NCBI GenBank assembly: GCA_003707065.3
Contig: PPXM03000002.1
Span: 806,001 to 870,000 of the forward strand
Source of the DNA: Trigonopsis variabilis
Lineage: Eukaryota; Ascomycota; Trigonopsidomycetes; Trigonopsidales; Trigonopsidaceae
Direction: 5' to 3'
Length of the DNA: 64,000 bases
Below the pieces are notes generated by a model. The model was not told where the DNA came from, ran no database searches, and was given only the letters and a program-made list of their open reading frames with translations. Shown here in pieces: positions 31,035-39,948 of this stretch; the first letter of the stretch is position 1, and the number at the start of each line of letters is the position of its first letter. The position numbers were made by a program, and so were the translations under genes.

Positions 31035-32222
31035 ATGACTCGAGACCAACCTCACTATTTTGGTGCTGGCCCTGCATTGTTGCCTGCCTCTGTTCTTGAA
31101 TCAGCAGCGTCTGACCTGCTATCCTATGAGCACGGGCTGGGGGTAGGCGAAATTTCCCATCGATCAGCGGCCGGAGTGAAAGTAGTCAATGATGCCAAAG
31201 AAGCATTGACCCGGCTTTTAGACATCCCCACGGATGGTTCTTATCAAGTTTTGTTTCTTCAGGGAGGCGGTACTGGCATGTTTGCTGCCGCTTCGTATCT
31301 TTGTCATCATGCCTATGCCTCCAAACATAAGAAACCTGGTCTTGGAGGATATATCATCACTGGAACATGGTCATCCAAGGCTTATGCTGAAGCTAAACGC
31401 CTTGGGTCCCCAGTCCATAAGGTAATTGATTCGAGAGACATTCCCTTCTTTCCTGCAGGATCGACCGAGGAAGTCAGCGGAACGTTTGGAGATATTCCTC
31501 CCTCTGATCGGTGGGACATTCCCAAGCCCGAAGAGACAGCTTATATCTATTATTGCGATAATGAGACTGTCAATGGAGTCGAGTTCTCCACCGTTCCAGA
31601 CGTGCCTTCAGATATTCCTTTGGTCTGTGACATGTCTTCTAATTTCCTATCCCGGCCGGTCGATGTCAAGAGGTTCGGAATCATCTTTGCCGGTGCTCAG
31701 AAAAATGTCGGTATTGCAGGAGTCACCATTGCCATTGTGCGAACGGACTTACTGGAAGCTGCCAAAAACCCGGACGGGTCAATCTTCCCCGTCCCCCCTT
31801 CAGTATTGGATCTTACCATTATTGCAGAGCATAACTCGTTGGCCAATACTCTTCCCATCTTTGCTGTCGATGTCTGCAAATTAACTACGTTGCATCTCTT
31901 AGCCATTCCTGGGGGTCTTGAAGAGCAAGAGAAGCGAGCAAACAGAAAGGCTGAAAAGATCTACAATGCTCTTGATTCAGCTCCCAGTGGCTTCTTCAAA
32001 TTCCCAGTGGCAGAACGGGCCCGGAGTGTAATGAACATCGTCTTCACTATCCCTGGATTGGAGAAAGAATTCCTTTCTCGGGCTGAAGAAAAAGGTCTGA
32101 TTGGATTGAAAGGGCATCGAAGTGTGGGAGGAATCCGGATCTCGAATTACAACGCCATTGACGAGCCTACTGTCGATCTCCTAATCTCGTTTATTAACGA
32201 GTTTGTGAAACACCATATTTAA
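31035..32222 (+). CDS. SER1: Phosphoserine aminotransferase
   Basis: PLP transaminase of the phosphorylated serine pathway (3-phosphohydroxypyruvate to phosphoserine). 395 residues from the ATG at 31035, the same length as yeast Ser1; another in-frame ATG lies at 30984. The start HYFGAGPALLPASVLESAA is typical. Other family marks: GVGEISHRS, the phosphate-binding FLQGGGTGMFAA, CDMSSNFLSRPVD, the PLP lysine in FAGAQKNVGIAG, and C-terminal KGLIGLKGHRSVGGIRISNYNA. Single exon. It converges on LYS4, with 86 bp between the stop codons. Confidence 0.96.
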   Translation: MTRDQPHYFGAGPALLPASVLESAASDLLSYEHGLGVGEISHRSAAGVKVVNDAKEALTRLLDIPTDGSYQVLFLQGGGTGMFAAASYLCHHAYASKHKKPGLGGYIITGTWSSKAYAEAKRLGSPVHKVIDSRDIPFFPAGSTEEVSGTFGDIPPSDRWDIPKPEETAYIYYCDNETVNGVEFSTVPDVPSDIPLVCDMSSNFLSRPVDVKRFGIIFAGAQKNVGIAGVTIAIVRTDLLEAAKNPDGSIFPVPPSVLDLTIIAEHNSLANTLPIFAVDVCKLTTLHLLAIPGGLEEQEKRANRKAEKIYNALDSAPSGFFKFPVAERARSVMNIVFTIPGLEKEFLSRAEEKGLIGLKGHRSVGGIRISNYNAIDEPTVDLLISFINEFVKHHI

Positions 32223-32308
32223 AATATCTTGAATTTGTTTTAATCTTTGTTAGTATCTACTGTGCAGTGGGGCAACAACCGTATATCTGACTTGTCCAAG
32301 TATATACA

Positions 32309-34330
32309 TCATTTCGCCAGCTGAGCTTTTACCCATCCCTCTAATCCACCACACACAATAATCTCTTGCAAACTCTTTCCCAACTCTCCAACCTTTTGAG
32401 AATAAATGATCTTGGAGTCAGGACCAATAGGACCGTCATAGACGTTCACCTTGCTGTTTTTGACATCCCATTGAATGAACCAGCCGGTCCGTCGTGTCAG
32501 TTCTGGACTAGCATCCTTGTACTTCTCACGGAGAAGATTGATCAGCCCGGGAAGTTCCAAAGTGAGAAGACCATTGTTGATCGAGTTGCGGAAAAAGATA
32601 TTACCAAACGATCCAGCAACCACCAGTTTCATATCCCGAGCGAGAATGGCTGTAGCTGCCTGCTCACGAGATGATCCAGTACCAAAGTTGAACCCGGAAA
32701 TAATGACATCTCCAGCGTGGGTCTTTTTACCAAACTCAGAGTCGTAGTTTTCCATACAAACCTCAGCCATCTTTTCTCGTGGAACATCGTCTTGATAAGT
32801 ATACTTTCCTGGGTAAATACCGTCTGTATTGATATTGTCAGCATCACAAAGCACCAACTCGCCAGTGATCGTAGTGGGGAAACCCTCCAAGATCTCACCT
32901 GCCGCGGGTTCTACTGATTCTGAGGACTCTGAAGCATTTGACTCTTCAACATAGCCCGATAACTTACGCTGAACAATGCTGGAGCCTTCAGTGGATTCAA
33001 CACTGGCGATATAGCCTTGAATAGCAGATGCAGCGACAACTTCAGGGGAAGCTAAGTAAGCTAAGGCATCACGGTTTCCCATTCTGCCCTTGAAATTTCT
33101 GTTAGTGGCCGAAATACCGACCTGACCAGCCTCCAAGAGTCCAGCACCTAAACCGATGCACGGGCCACAACCGGCAGGAAGTGGGATAGCACCGGCGTCT
33201 AAAAGAGCCTGCCAGTCACCAGCAGCTTTAGCATCTTCAAGAACCTGCGATGAGGCAGGAGCAATGTAAAATTCGACACCAGGAGCGACCTTCTTGCCTC
33301 GTATAACCTGAGCAGCAGCAGCAATGTCGCTAGCTCTAGAGTTTGTGCATGAGACAAGATAGGCTTTATCAATCTTGATTCGTTTCTGTTCCAACGACGA
33401 CAAGGGGTTGCCTACTTTGACGGAATTTGGTCCAGAAATATAAGGAGACACCGACTCGAGGTCAAGAACGAGATGCTTGGCATAAGTAGCATCAGAGTCA
33501 GCCTTTGTAGATTCAGCATCAGTCTTGAGTTTCGCCAACGCGTTTTCATTAATCCGGGGGTGGCCTGGACCGAGTTTGTGTAGTCGGTTCTGATACCACT
33601 GGATTAAGGTCTCGTCTATAGGAAAGAGACCGGTGAGAGCTCCCCATTCGGTAGTCATGTTGGCAATAGTTAATCGATAGTCGACAGGTAAGGATGACAT
33701 GTGGTCCCCAGTGAATTCAATAGCATGGTTCAACACTTCATCCTTGTTGAACAACGCACACAAGGCAATAATGACATCTTTTCCGGTTGTTCCAGGCTGA
33801 AGCTTGCCCTTCAAATGGACTCTGGCGACCGGAGGGATCTGCCACCAAGTCGTCGTAGTAGCCCAGATGGCTGCAGCATCTGTTCTGACCACGGGAGTAC
33901 CCAGAGCTCCGATACCTCCATACATGTTTGAATGACTATCTGAGGCAACGGTTAGCGTCAACGGGAAGGCATAGCCTTCCTCGACCATAATTTGATGGCC
34001 AATACCTCGTCCTGCTGGATAAAAAGGAATGCCTTGCTCCTTTGCAAATTTCTTGATGTTGGCGTACTTCTCCAGGTTTTTCGCCGACTTATTTTGAACA
34101 TCATGATCCAAAGTTGTCACTACTTGGTTTTTATCAGCTATGGACTTTGCATTCAGCTGCTTGAACTTCATGGCAATCGGCCATGAGTTATCATGGGACA
34201 TGACATGGCCAGGGCGGATAGATACAAAGTCTCCAGACCGAACTTTTTTCCCTTGACTTAATCCAACAGCATATCGCTGGACTATTTTCTCGGTCAAGTT
34301 CTGCCCGAGAACTATTGGACTCGTTCGCAT
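32309..34330 (-). CDS. LYS4: Homoaconitase, lysine biosynthesis
   Basis: Fe-S hydratase converting homocitrate to homoisocitrate in the fungal alpha-aminoadipate lysine pathway, normally in mitochondria. 673 residues, single exon. The sequence tracks yeast Lys4 throughout: [43 protein letters not shown], the cluster cysteines [10 protein letters not shown] and [13 protein letters not shown], the swivelling domain with [14 protein letters not shown], and a C-terminal [18 protein letters not shown]. The reading frame upstream of 34330 soon meets a stop and has no other ATG, so only about 9 residues precede the conserved start. This is short for a mitochondrial presequence; an undetected upstream exon is possible. 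Confidence 0.96.
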   Translation of the reverse strand: MRTSPIVLGQNLTEKIVQRYAVGLSQGKKVRSGDFVSIRPGHVMSHDNSWPIAMKFKQLNAKSIADKNQVVTTLDHDVQNKSAKNLEKYANIKKFAKEQGIPFYPAGRGIGHQIMVEEGYAFPLTLTVASDSHSNMYGGIGALGTPVVRTDAAAIWATTTTWWQIPPVARVHLKGKLQPGTTGKDVIIALCALFNKDEVLNHAIEFTGDHMSSLPVDYRLTIANMTTEWGALTGLFPIDETLIQWYQNRLHKLGPGHPRINENALAKLKTDAESTKADSDATYAKHLVLDLESVSPYISGPNSVKVGNPLSSLEQKRIKIDKAYLVSCTNSRASDIAAAAQVIRGKKVAPGVEFYIAPASSQVLEDAKAAGDWQALLDAGAIPLPAGCGPCIGLGAGLLEAGQVGISATNRNFKGRMGNRDALAYLASPEVVAASAIQGYIASVESTEGSSIVQRKLSGYVEESNASESSESVEPAAGEILEGFPTTITGELVLCDADNINTDGIYPGKYTYQDDVPREKMAEVCMENYDSEFGKKTHAGDVIISGFNFGTGSSREQAATAILARDMKLVVAGSFGNIFFRNSINNGLLTLELPGLINLLREKYKDASPELTRRTGWFIQWDVKNSKVNVYDGPIGPDSKIIYSQKVGELGKSLQEIIVCGGLEGWVKAQLAK

Positions 34331-35592
34331 CTTGGTGGAACAAATTTTCTTCCGCCAATCAAGCGTTACATATTACTAGAACTGGTGGGGAAAGTTCTCG
34401 CGTGCCACTTGTGAGCGCAACCGCAAGTCTGACTGAACTACCAATCAGTGCAGCAGAACCAACGTGGAAATGGTAATGCTAGTTCGCCTCGTAAGCTGCT
34501 AGGCAGGGGCTGAAGTCTGGTCGTGTTTTACGTTGATTATCATTCACTTTGTTTCTATCTTGCTCTATTCCTGGTGCTGGGAACCAAGACAGTTTCCGTA
34601 TAAAAGAGTAATTAAATCAGTATATTTAACATAAGACAATCTAATCTCATGATCTCATGATTAGATTGTCTAAAAGCTTGCAAACTGTGCTTTACGGCTG
34701 CGTTCATGTCATTGGCTGCCTGTCTCGACACTTGCCTTTCGTAAGTTCTTGCACAACGGACAAATGTCAGAATAAAACCTAAAGACAAGGATTATACGAA
34801 GCAAGTTTAAACTGCCACGTACTTGTGCTTGTCAAGGGATTAGAAGTTTCGGAGCTATCTCGCCTTGGCCTCGGCTTTGGAGATAGTTTTCGGATATATC
34901 TCCACAAGTGGCCTCTTGCGTGGCCTATCGACTAGCTACCGCTCGGAACGGGAAGTGAAGGGTCTATGCTACCGAGATACGTGTACTTCTTAGAACATTG
35001 ATCTCTAGGCGCCATGAGTTCTGTTGCTTTCATGTTCCTCGGCGGCGAGTTTGCAATGTTCAGAAGCTTAAGACCTCATACCAGGATGGGATGAATGTAA
35101 AAAACCCAGTAACTTAGAGGACGCGAGAGTCGAACTCCTAAAGCGGAGGTCAGTTTATTCCTATTAAGGCATTTGTGAGCCCGAGTTTTTCGATCCGAGC
35201 CCCGGACTCGACAGTAGCAGCAGACCATTACACATCATTGGCAAGAGACTGAGTACGTCATGTACACTGGAGCTGATAGCAATTGAGCTCCCAACGAATC
35301 TAACAGAGGTGAAGTCAAGTAGATGATGTCGATTCCGGCGAATCCCCTCCAGACTCGGCCAACTGCTTCATTTCGTTATGCGCCGTATCTTAATATAGCC
35401 CCATTGGAGCTGTATAGAGAAAGGAAACTTTGACTAATCTGTCACTCCAATGGATGTAGATTTCCGGTAGACAGGCAAGGTGCTTGGACCGAAGACCGTA
35501 AATCCGAATACTATCTCCGCAATTCGTATAGTTATATAAACCCCCAGGTCTGGCGACTCTTGGTTTCACATACCAAACTTGACTTGAAAACA
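34331..35592. other. Intergenic, divergent LYS4/AKR promoters
   Basis: A 1.26-kb spacer holding a perfect 13-bp inverted repeat (34634-34671), two copies of a 13-bp CGGANNTATCTCS motif (34850-34862 and 34891-34903), and a weak tRNA-like stretch near 35125 that I do not accept. No gene recognised. Confidence 0.5.
34634..34671. repeat. Perfect 13-bp inverted repeat (hairpin)
   Basis: Arms AGACAATCTAATC (34634-34646) and its exact reverse complement (34659-34671), separated by a 12-nt loop that itself contains repeated TCATGATC units. It can fold as a cruciform or RNA hairpin. It lies about 300 bp upstream of LYS4. Function unknown. Confidence 0.8.
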
Positions 35593-36786
35593 ATGTCTTC
35601 TGAATCTACTGAACCTCTTGGAAGTGCCAGTGACTTACCATTTGCTCCTGCTCCTGCTCCCAAGACGCCCTTGGGACAGCTACGATTGCTATCTCCTCAT
35701 GCTGGCATCGCAGTGTCTCCTTTACAGCTAGGAGGAATGTCTCTGGGAGATCAGTGGACCTTTTTCCTCGGCGCAGTTAGTAAAGAGCAGGCGTTTAAGC
35801 TTTTGGATGAGTACTATGACGCCGGCGGCAATTTCATCGACACCGCCAATAATTATCAGAACGAAGAGTCTGAAAAGGTGATTGGAGAATGGATGGCGAA
35901 GCGAAAGAATCGAGATAGAGTTGTGATTGCGACCAAGTTTACCATCAATTACAAGCTTTATGAGAAAGGCAAGGACCACATCTCACTGTTCGGCGGCAAC
36001 AACAAACGAAGCTTACATGTCAGTGTAAGAGACTCTCTCAAAAAGCTCCAGACGGACTGGATTGATATTTTATATGTGCACTTTTGGGATTACTCGACCT
36101 CAATTGAAGACCTTATGGACAGTCTGCATATCTTGGTCCAGCAGGGTAAAGTCCTCTACTTGGGCATCAGTGATACTCCAGCCTGGGTGGTTAGCGCCGC
36201 CAACACCTACGCCATAGCCCACGGCAAAACCCCTTTTGTCATTTATCAAGGACGATGGAACATTCTCGACCGTGACTTTGAGAGAGACATTATCCCAATG
36301 GCCCAGAAATTCGGTCTTGCTCTTGCTCCATGGGGCGCCCTTGGATCTGGCCGTCTCAGGACGCCCAAGCAAATCGAAGAAGCCAAGAAGAAAGGTGAAC
36401 ATCTGAGACCGACTTTGGCTGGCAACGTTGAACAGACAAAGGCTGAATATGAAGTCAGCGCTGCCTTGGCTAAAGTCGCTGCTGAGCATGGAACCGAGTC
36501 AGTGACGGCCATTGCCCTTGCTTATGTTCTCGCAAAAGCCCCATATGTATTTCCAATCGTTGGATGTCGAAAGGTCGAGCATATCAAAGACAATATCAAA
36601 GCCCTTGAGATCCGCTTGACGAAGGAGCAGATCGCTTACCTTGAGAGTGTCCAACCATTCGATATCGGCTTCCCGTCTGCCTTCATCGGGCCCGATCCCG
36701 CTACCACTGGTGAATTAAGCAGTTTTCCCAGAGCGGGCTTAAATTTAGATGTTGTGAAGGGGCCTCGAGCGGTTGGATACGACTAG
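35593..36786 (+). CDS. Aldo/keto reductase, aryl-alcohol dehydrogenase (AAD) type
   Basis: NADPH-dependent oxidoreductase of the AKR superfamily, close to yeast Aad14 and fungal norsolorinic-acid-reductase-like proteins. 397 residues from the ATG at 35593, single exon. The catalytic tetrad is visible: Asp and Tyr in FIDTANNYQNEESE, Lys in VVIATKFT, His in LYVHFWDY. The NADP-binding end has GALGSGRL and PIVGCRKVEHIKDN. The pre-barrel leader LSPHAGIAVSPLQLGGMSLG is characteristic of the AAD group. The natural substrate cannot be predicted. No secondary-metabolite cluster surrounds it. Confidence 0.9.
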   Translation: MSSESTEPLGSASDLPFAPAPAPKTPLGQLRLLSPHAGIAVSPLQLGGMSLGDQWTFFLGAVSKEQAFKLLDEYYDAGGNFIDTANNYQNEESEKVIGEWMAKRKNRDRVVIATKFTINYKLYEKGKDHISLFGGNNKRSLHVSVRDSLKKLQTDWIDILYVHFWDYSTSIEDLMDSLHILVQQGKVLYLGISDTPAWVVSAANTYAIAHGKTPFVIYQGRWNILDRDFERDIIPMAQKFGLALAPWGALGSGRLRTPKQIEEAKKKGEHLRPTLAGNVEQTKAEYEVSAALAKVAAEHGTESVTAIALAYVLAKAPYVFPIVGCRKVEHIKDNIKALEIRLTKEQIAYLESVQPFDIGFPSAFIGPDPATTGELSSFPRAGLNLDVVKGPRAVGYD

Positions 36787-36996
36787 TTTAAATTTCACAG
36801 CTGAGTGGAGCTCGTCGCGTAGTGAATAGAAATATCAGATAGATTTTCAGTGAAGAGTGACGTATTTTTTCAAGCCATTCAACGTTCTCGTTATTCCCAT
36901 GTCCCAAGACGCCGTGTATCTTTGGTTGGAGGGTACGTGCCGTTCATTATAATAGAAGAACAATCCCATCGTAACGTCTAGGTTCACACCTGTAAC

Positions 36997-37947
36997 ATGT
37001 CGACTGCAGGCCATGAAAAGATCCTTTTACGAAGGTTACTTGATCTAAGAGATCACAGTCCTTTGATCCTCATTAGAGACAGTTATTACCAAGGAGCAAA
37101 CGATCTAGTTGGTCGGTTTACTGCTACTCGTGATGTAAGAATCATGGCTTCGTCTACTAACTTCAAGACGTACAGTCTACTTCTCGCTTTTGAGACTTTG
37201 GACCCCCCTTATCATATCAGTGATTCTGTTGAATGCTGGAATCAGTCCATTGAGGATCTTATAACAAATAATCGTGCGTTGCTTGCTCACGTTCAGCGAC
37301 AAGCTTCCTCTCATAAGGTTATCGTTGTCGATTGTCTTAACGTGATCGATGCGGGCAAAATACTTGACTTTATAATGAGTCTGGCTAGTTCGGATGTAAG
37401 TTTAATCGGAGTATATCATGACACTGTTCCTCCAATTACTCGGTCGCTCGATAGCTACTGCCCTTCTCCGATCAAAGTATTAGACTATATCTCTACGAGT
37501 GTTCTGAACGTTCTCCCTTTTAATGAGTCGAATGATTACGCCGGAATTCTTCTGTCAAACTATCAAAAAGGCCGGACTTTTACGCGAGGCTACTATCAAG
37601 CAGGCAAAGAATTGGCGCCTGATCTCTACAATAAATCTAAATATAAAATCCAACTGAACCATAGACGAAAAAGTGGGAGAAACATATCGGCCAAATTTGT
37701 CTTTGACGGTAAGGAGATCACTTTTTTACCACCTGGACAAGAGAAGGAAGAGCAGGACATCCAAATAATATCGACCTTTAACCTGTCGCTCAATGAGAAA
37801 CAACGGTCGCAAAAGGAACAGGTTGATCTTCCATTCCTGGCAGCACAGGAACTGGGCAGCGGCGGTGCTGCAGGAGGCGCCATCATTTATCAGTACGAAG
37901 AACAGGATGACTACGACGAAGAAGATCCTTATGAGGACCCCTTTTAA
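36997..37947 (+). CDS. IKI1: Elongator complex subunit Elp5
   Basis: Elp5 is part of the RecA-like Elp456 subcomplex of Elongator, which modifies wobble uridines of tRNA. Exon 36997-37947 codes for 316 residues. Family marks: an inactive RecA-like core (HSPLILIRDSYYQGANDL; VIVVDCLNVIDAG) and a conserved C-terminal end NLSLNEKQRSQKEQVDLPF followed by an acidic tail (YDEEDPYEDPF). An alternative first exon 36899-36932 (MSQDAVYLWLEG) could splice in frame to 37010 with donor GTACGT and acceptor CTGCAG. This would only replace the first five residues. Cytosolic and nuclear role as known for the family. Confidence 0.82.
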   Translation: MSTAGHEKILLRRLLDLRDHSPLILIRDSYYQGANDLVGRFTATRDVRIMASSTNFKTYSLLLAFETLDPPYHISDSVECWNQSIEDLITNNRALLAHVQRQASSHKVIVVDCLNVIDAGKILDFIMSLASSDVSLIGVYHDTVPPITRSLDSYCPSPIKVLDYISTSVLNVLPFNESNDYAGILLSNYQKGRTFTRGYYQAGKELAPDLYNKSKYKIQLNHRRKSGRNISAKFVFDGKEITFLPPGQEKEEQDIQIISTFNLSLNEKQRSQKEQVDLPFLAAQELGSGGAAGGAIIYQYEEQDDYDEEDPYEDPF

Positions 37948-38048
37948 TGATTTCTACTTTGCATGCCTGATTAATTGCTTGGCTTTGTCTACACGTTACC
38001 AACTACTCATTCCATCGTCATGTTTCCGCCGCCAATGACTAGTATACA

Positions 38049-38735
38049 TTATCGGAGAAAGAGGTACCAGATCAGAAACACAAAAACTAGACTGACGCCA
38101 ACAATAGGCGCATACTGACGGAGCATCGCCTCAAAGTTGATCCGAACTGCTGCTTTTCGGTATCGTTTACTCTCCGAACGTAACGAAGACGATAGATGTG
38201 CCATTCGATCGAGACTATCTCCCCGATACAACAGGTCTTCGATATTCTTGGTCATCACTTTAGTGACATCCTGGAGATCCGAGTTCAGTCGGTCTAGGTT
38301 CTGGGTCGCCCTTGAATCTTGATAGATCCGTTTTGTCTTTTGAATAAAATTATCAAACGATACAAAAGCGTAAGGGCGTAGGTCCGGCTTGTCTAATTCA
38401 GATCCAAACAACGTGTAGAACTCCTTGTCAAGTTCATCCAGGTACGTGAAGGCCAGTTTCCGAGGATACGAATGTTCACAAAGAGCAAGGTAAATCACCC
38501 CATGGGAAATTATGTAATGAATTGTATAGGCCCCGCTCTCAATCGACGCTCGTGGCTCTGAATTGGGACCCAGCTTGCGGATGATGACCTTGATCTGACG
38601 TTTGTATTCCCCAAGCTCGTCCTCGACCTGTTGGTCATCGACAGACGCAGTCAAAGGAAGCCCTATACGTCAGAAAATTCATTCAATCGTCTTACCATCT
38701 GACGCTCGAGCTATAAATGTAGATTTGACTACCAT
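38049..38735 (-). CDS. SEC22: R-SNARE Sec22
   Basis: ER-Golgi v-SNARE. Exons 38735-38696 and 38662-38049 give 217 residues (yeast 214). The 33-nt intron (GTAAGA ... CTGACGTATAG) lies within the longin start, joining MVVKSTFIARASDG to LPLTASVDDQQ; without it the N-terminal strand is missing. The longin domain is followed by the SNARE helix (LNSDLQDVTKVMTKNIEDLL) with the zero-layer Arg in LLYRGDSLDRM. A C-terminal anchor YAPIVGVSLVFVFLIWYLFL ends the protein. Confidence 0.95.
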
Positions 38736-39206
38736 CAATGTACAATGCTCATCCTTGCCTCCTAGCAACCAGACTAACTGGTCCCCGCGACACAGTCTCC
38801 AGGGATCGACGAAGAATACAAAGAGAGAATAAATAGACAAGCGTGCGTAGTGATATGTTTCCATGAACGATGGACAACGTATAGCATGCAAATTACTATG
38901 GTGGCTGTCTTATCTTTGTTCTATTGCTAGTATACTTTGAGTTTTCTTGATAAACTTGGTACACTGGTCAATGCATCTGCACTAGAAATCTTCTAAAGAT
39001 CATAGACGTCGTATCTAAGAAACAATGACGTTTTAACCATGCACAGTCGTCCTGACTACATCTCGTGACCTTTAAGCACCTTTACATATACAAAGCCAAA
39101 GGAAAAAAGGTTCGATATATTGTCTTGTAGATTATTCCCATAAGTTTTGCCCGTTCAATTTCTTCTGCTCCTGTATAAGCACTGGTTTCCTCATCTATTG
39201 CTCGCT
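38736..39206. other. Intergenic, 471 bp
   Basis: SEC22 promoter and IES6 3' region (both minus strand). Nothing recognised. Confidence 0.5.
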
Positions 39207-39725
39207 CTACTTCAACAGCACGTTAGCACTGCGAAGGCGGAGATACTGCTGATCCGCGCCTTGCGGTAACTGCTGAATGACCTTGTAAACCTCCTTGTTA
39301 TGATACCGCAGGCCTCCACTGGCCATCTTGTAAGTCCCTTTCAAACCGGTTATGTCACACCATGGGCGTCGAGGGAGCAAGCTTGGAGGAGCTTCAATAC
39401 TCGAATAAGTCGGTGTATCCATGTTCACTGGACGTTCTTGTAACCTTCGACTATCATCCATTAAGATCTGTTTCAAATTCTTGCTCCGGCCCCGAGATTT
39501 CGCCTGATACCGAGGATTCTTGAATTTGCGACTCCAAGCCTTATCGTTCATATCCAAACTATCAAGCGTCATCAGCTCTGGTATCCTCTTGACCCGGCTT
39601 CCACTCGTTAACCGGTCCCATTCGGGATTATCTGCTGGATCTGGCTCATACGACATGGTGAGAGTGCGCTGCTGGTCGTGCTGGGCAGGTTGATGAGCAA
39701 TAGAGATAGATACCAACGGTCGCAT
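39207..39725 (-). CDS. IES6: INO80 complex subunit Ies6 (YL1-C domain)
   Basis: Ies6 joins Arp5 in the nucleosome-binding module of the INO80 remodeller. The frame gives 172 residues from the ATG at 39725, or 149 from 39656 (MSYEPDPADN). Yeast Ies6 has 166 residues, so either fits. The C-terminal YL1_C domain is clear: PWCDITGLKGTYKMASGGLRY, then HNKEVYKVIQQL, ending YLRLRSANVLLK as in Ies6. A basic stretch (SRGRSKNLKQILMDD) precedes it. Swc2/YL1 shares the domain but is much longer. Confidence 0.87.
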   Translation of the reverse strand: MRPLVSISIAHQPAQHDQQRTLTMSYEPDPADNPEWDRLTSGSRVKRIPELMTLDSLDMNDKAWSRKFKNPRYQAKSRGRSKNLKQILMDDSRRLQERPVNMDTPTYSSIEAPPSLLPRRPWCDITGLKGTYKMASGGLRYHNKEVYKVIQQLPQGADQQYLRLRSANVLLK

Positions 39726-39948
39726 CTTCTAATGTTCGCAACCACGAGTCTCTAGAGTATTAGGTGAGCTGATCAGTTTGTTATTAAAAGAAGTGTTCTA
39801 CTTGGTTTGTTTATCGGTCTGCCTATGGAAAAATGGCATTTCAGTCGTCCATACTGTCAATGTCACATGACATAGGCCTCTTTCAGTTGGATAACCCGGC
39901 ATATTAATCAAGATTCTAAAAATACATGATCTCATCGTACACCTGCAC

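Noticed and set aside
35110-35210. tRNA-like 3' half on the minus strand (TTCGACT loop, then a T run)
   Set aside because: The T stem pairs at only three of five positions and no matching 5' acceptor strand is found upstream, so no cloverleaf can be drawn.
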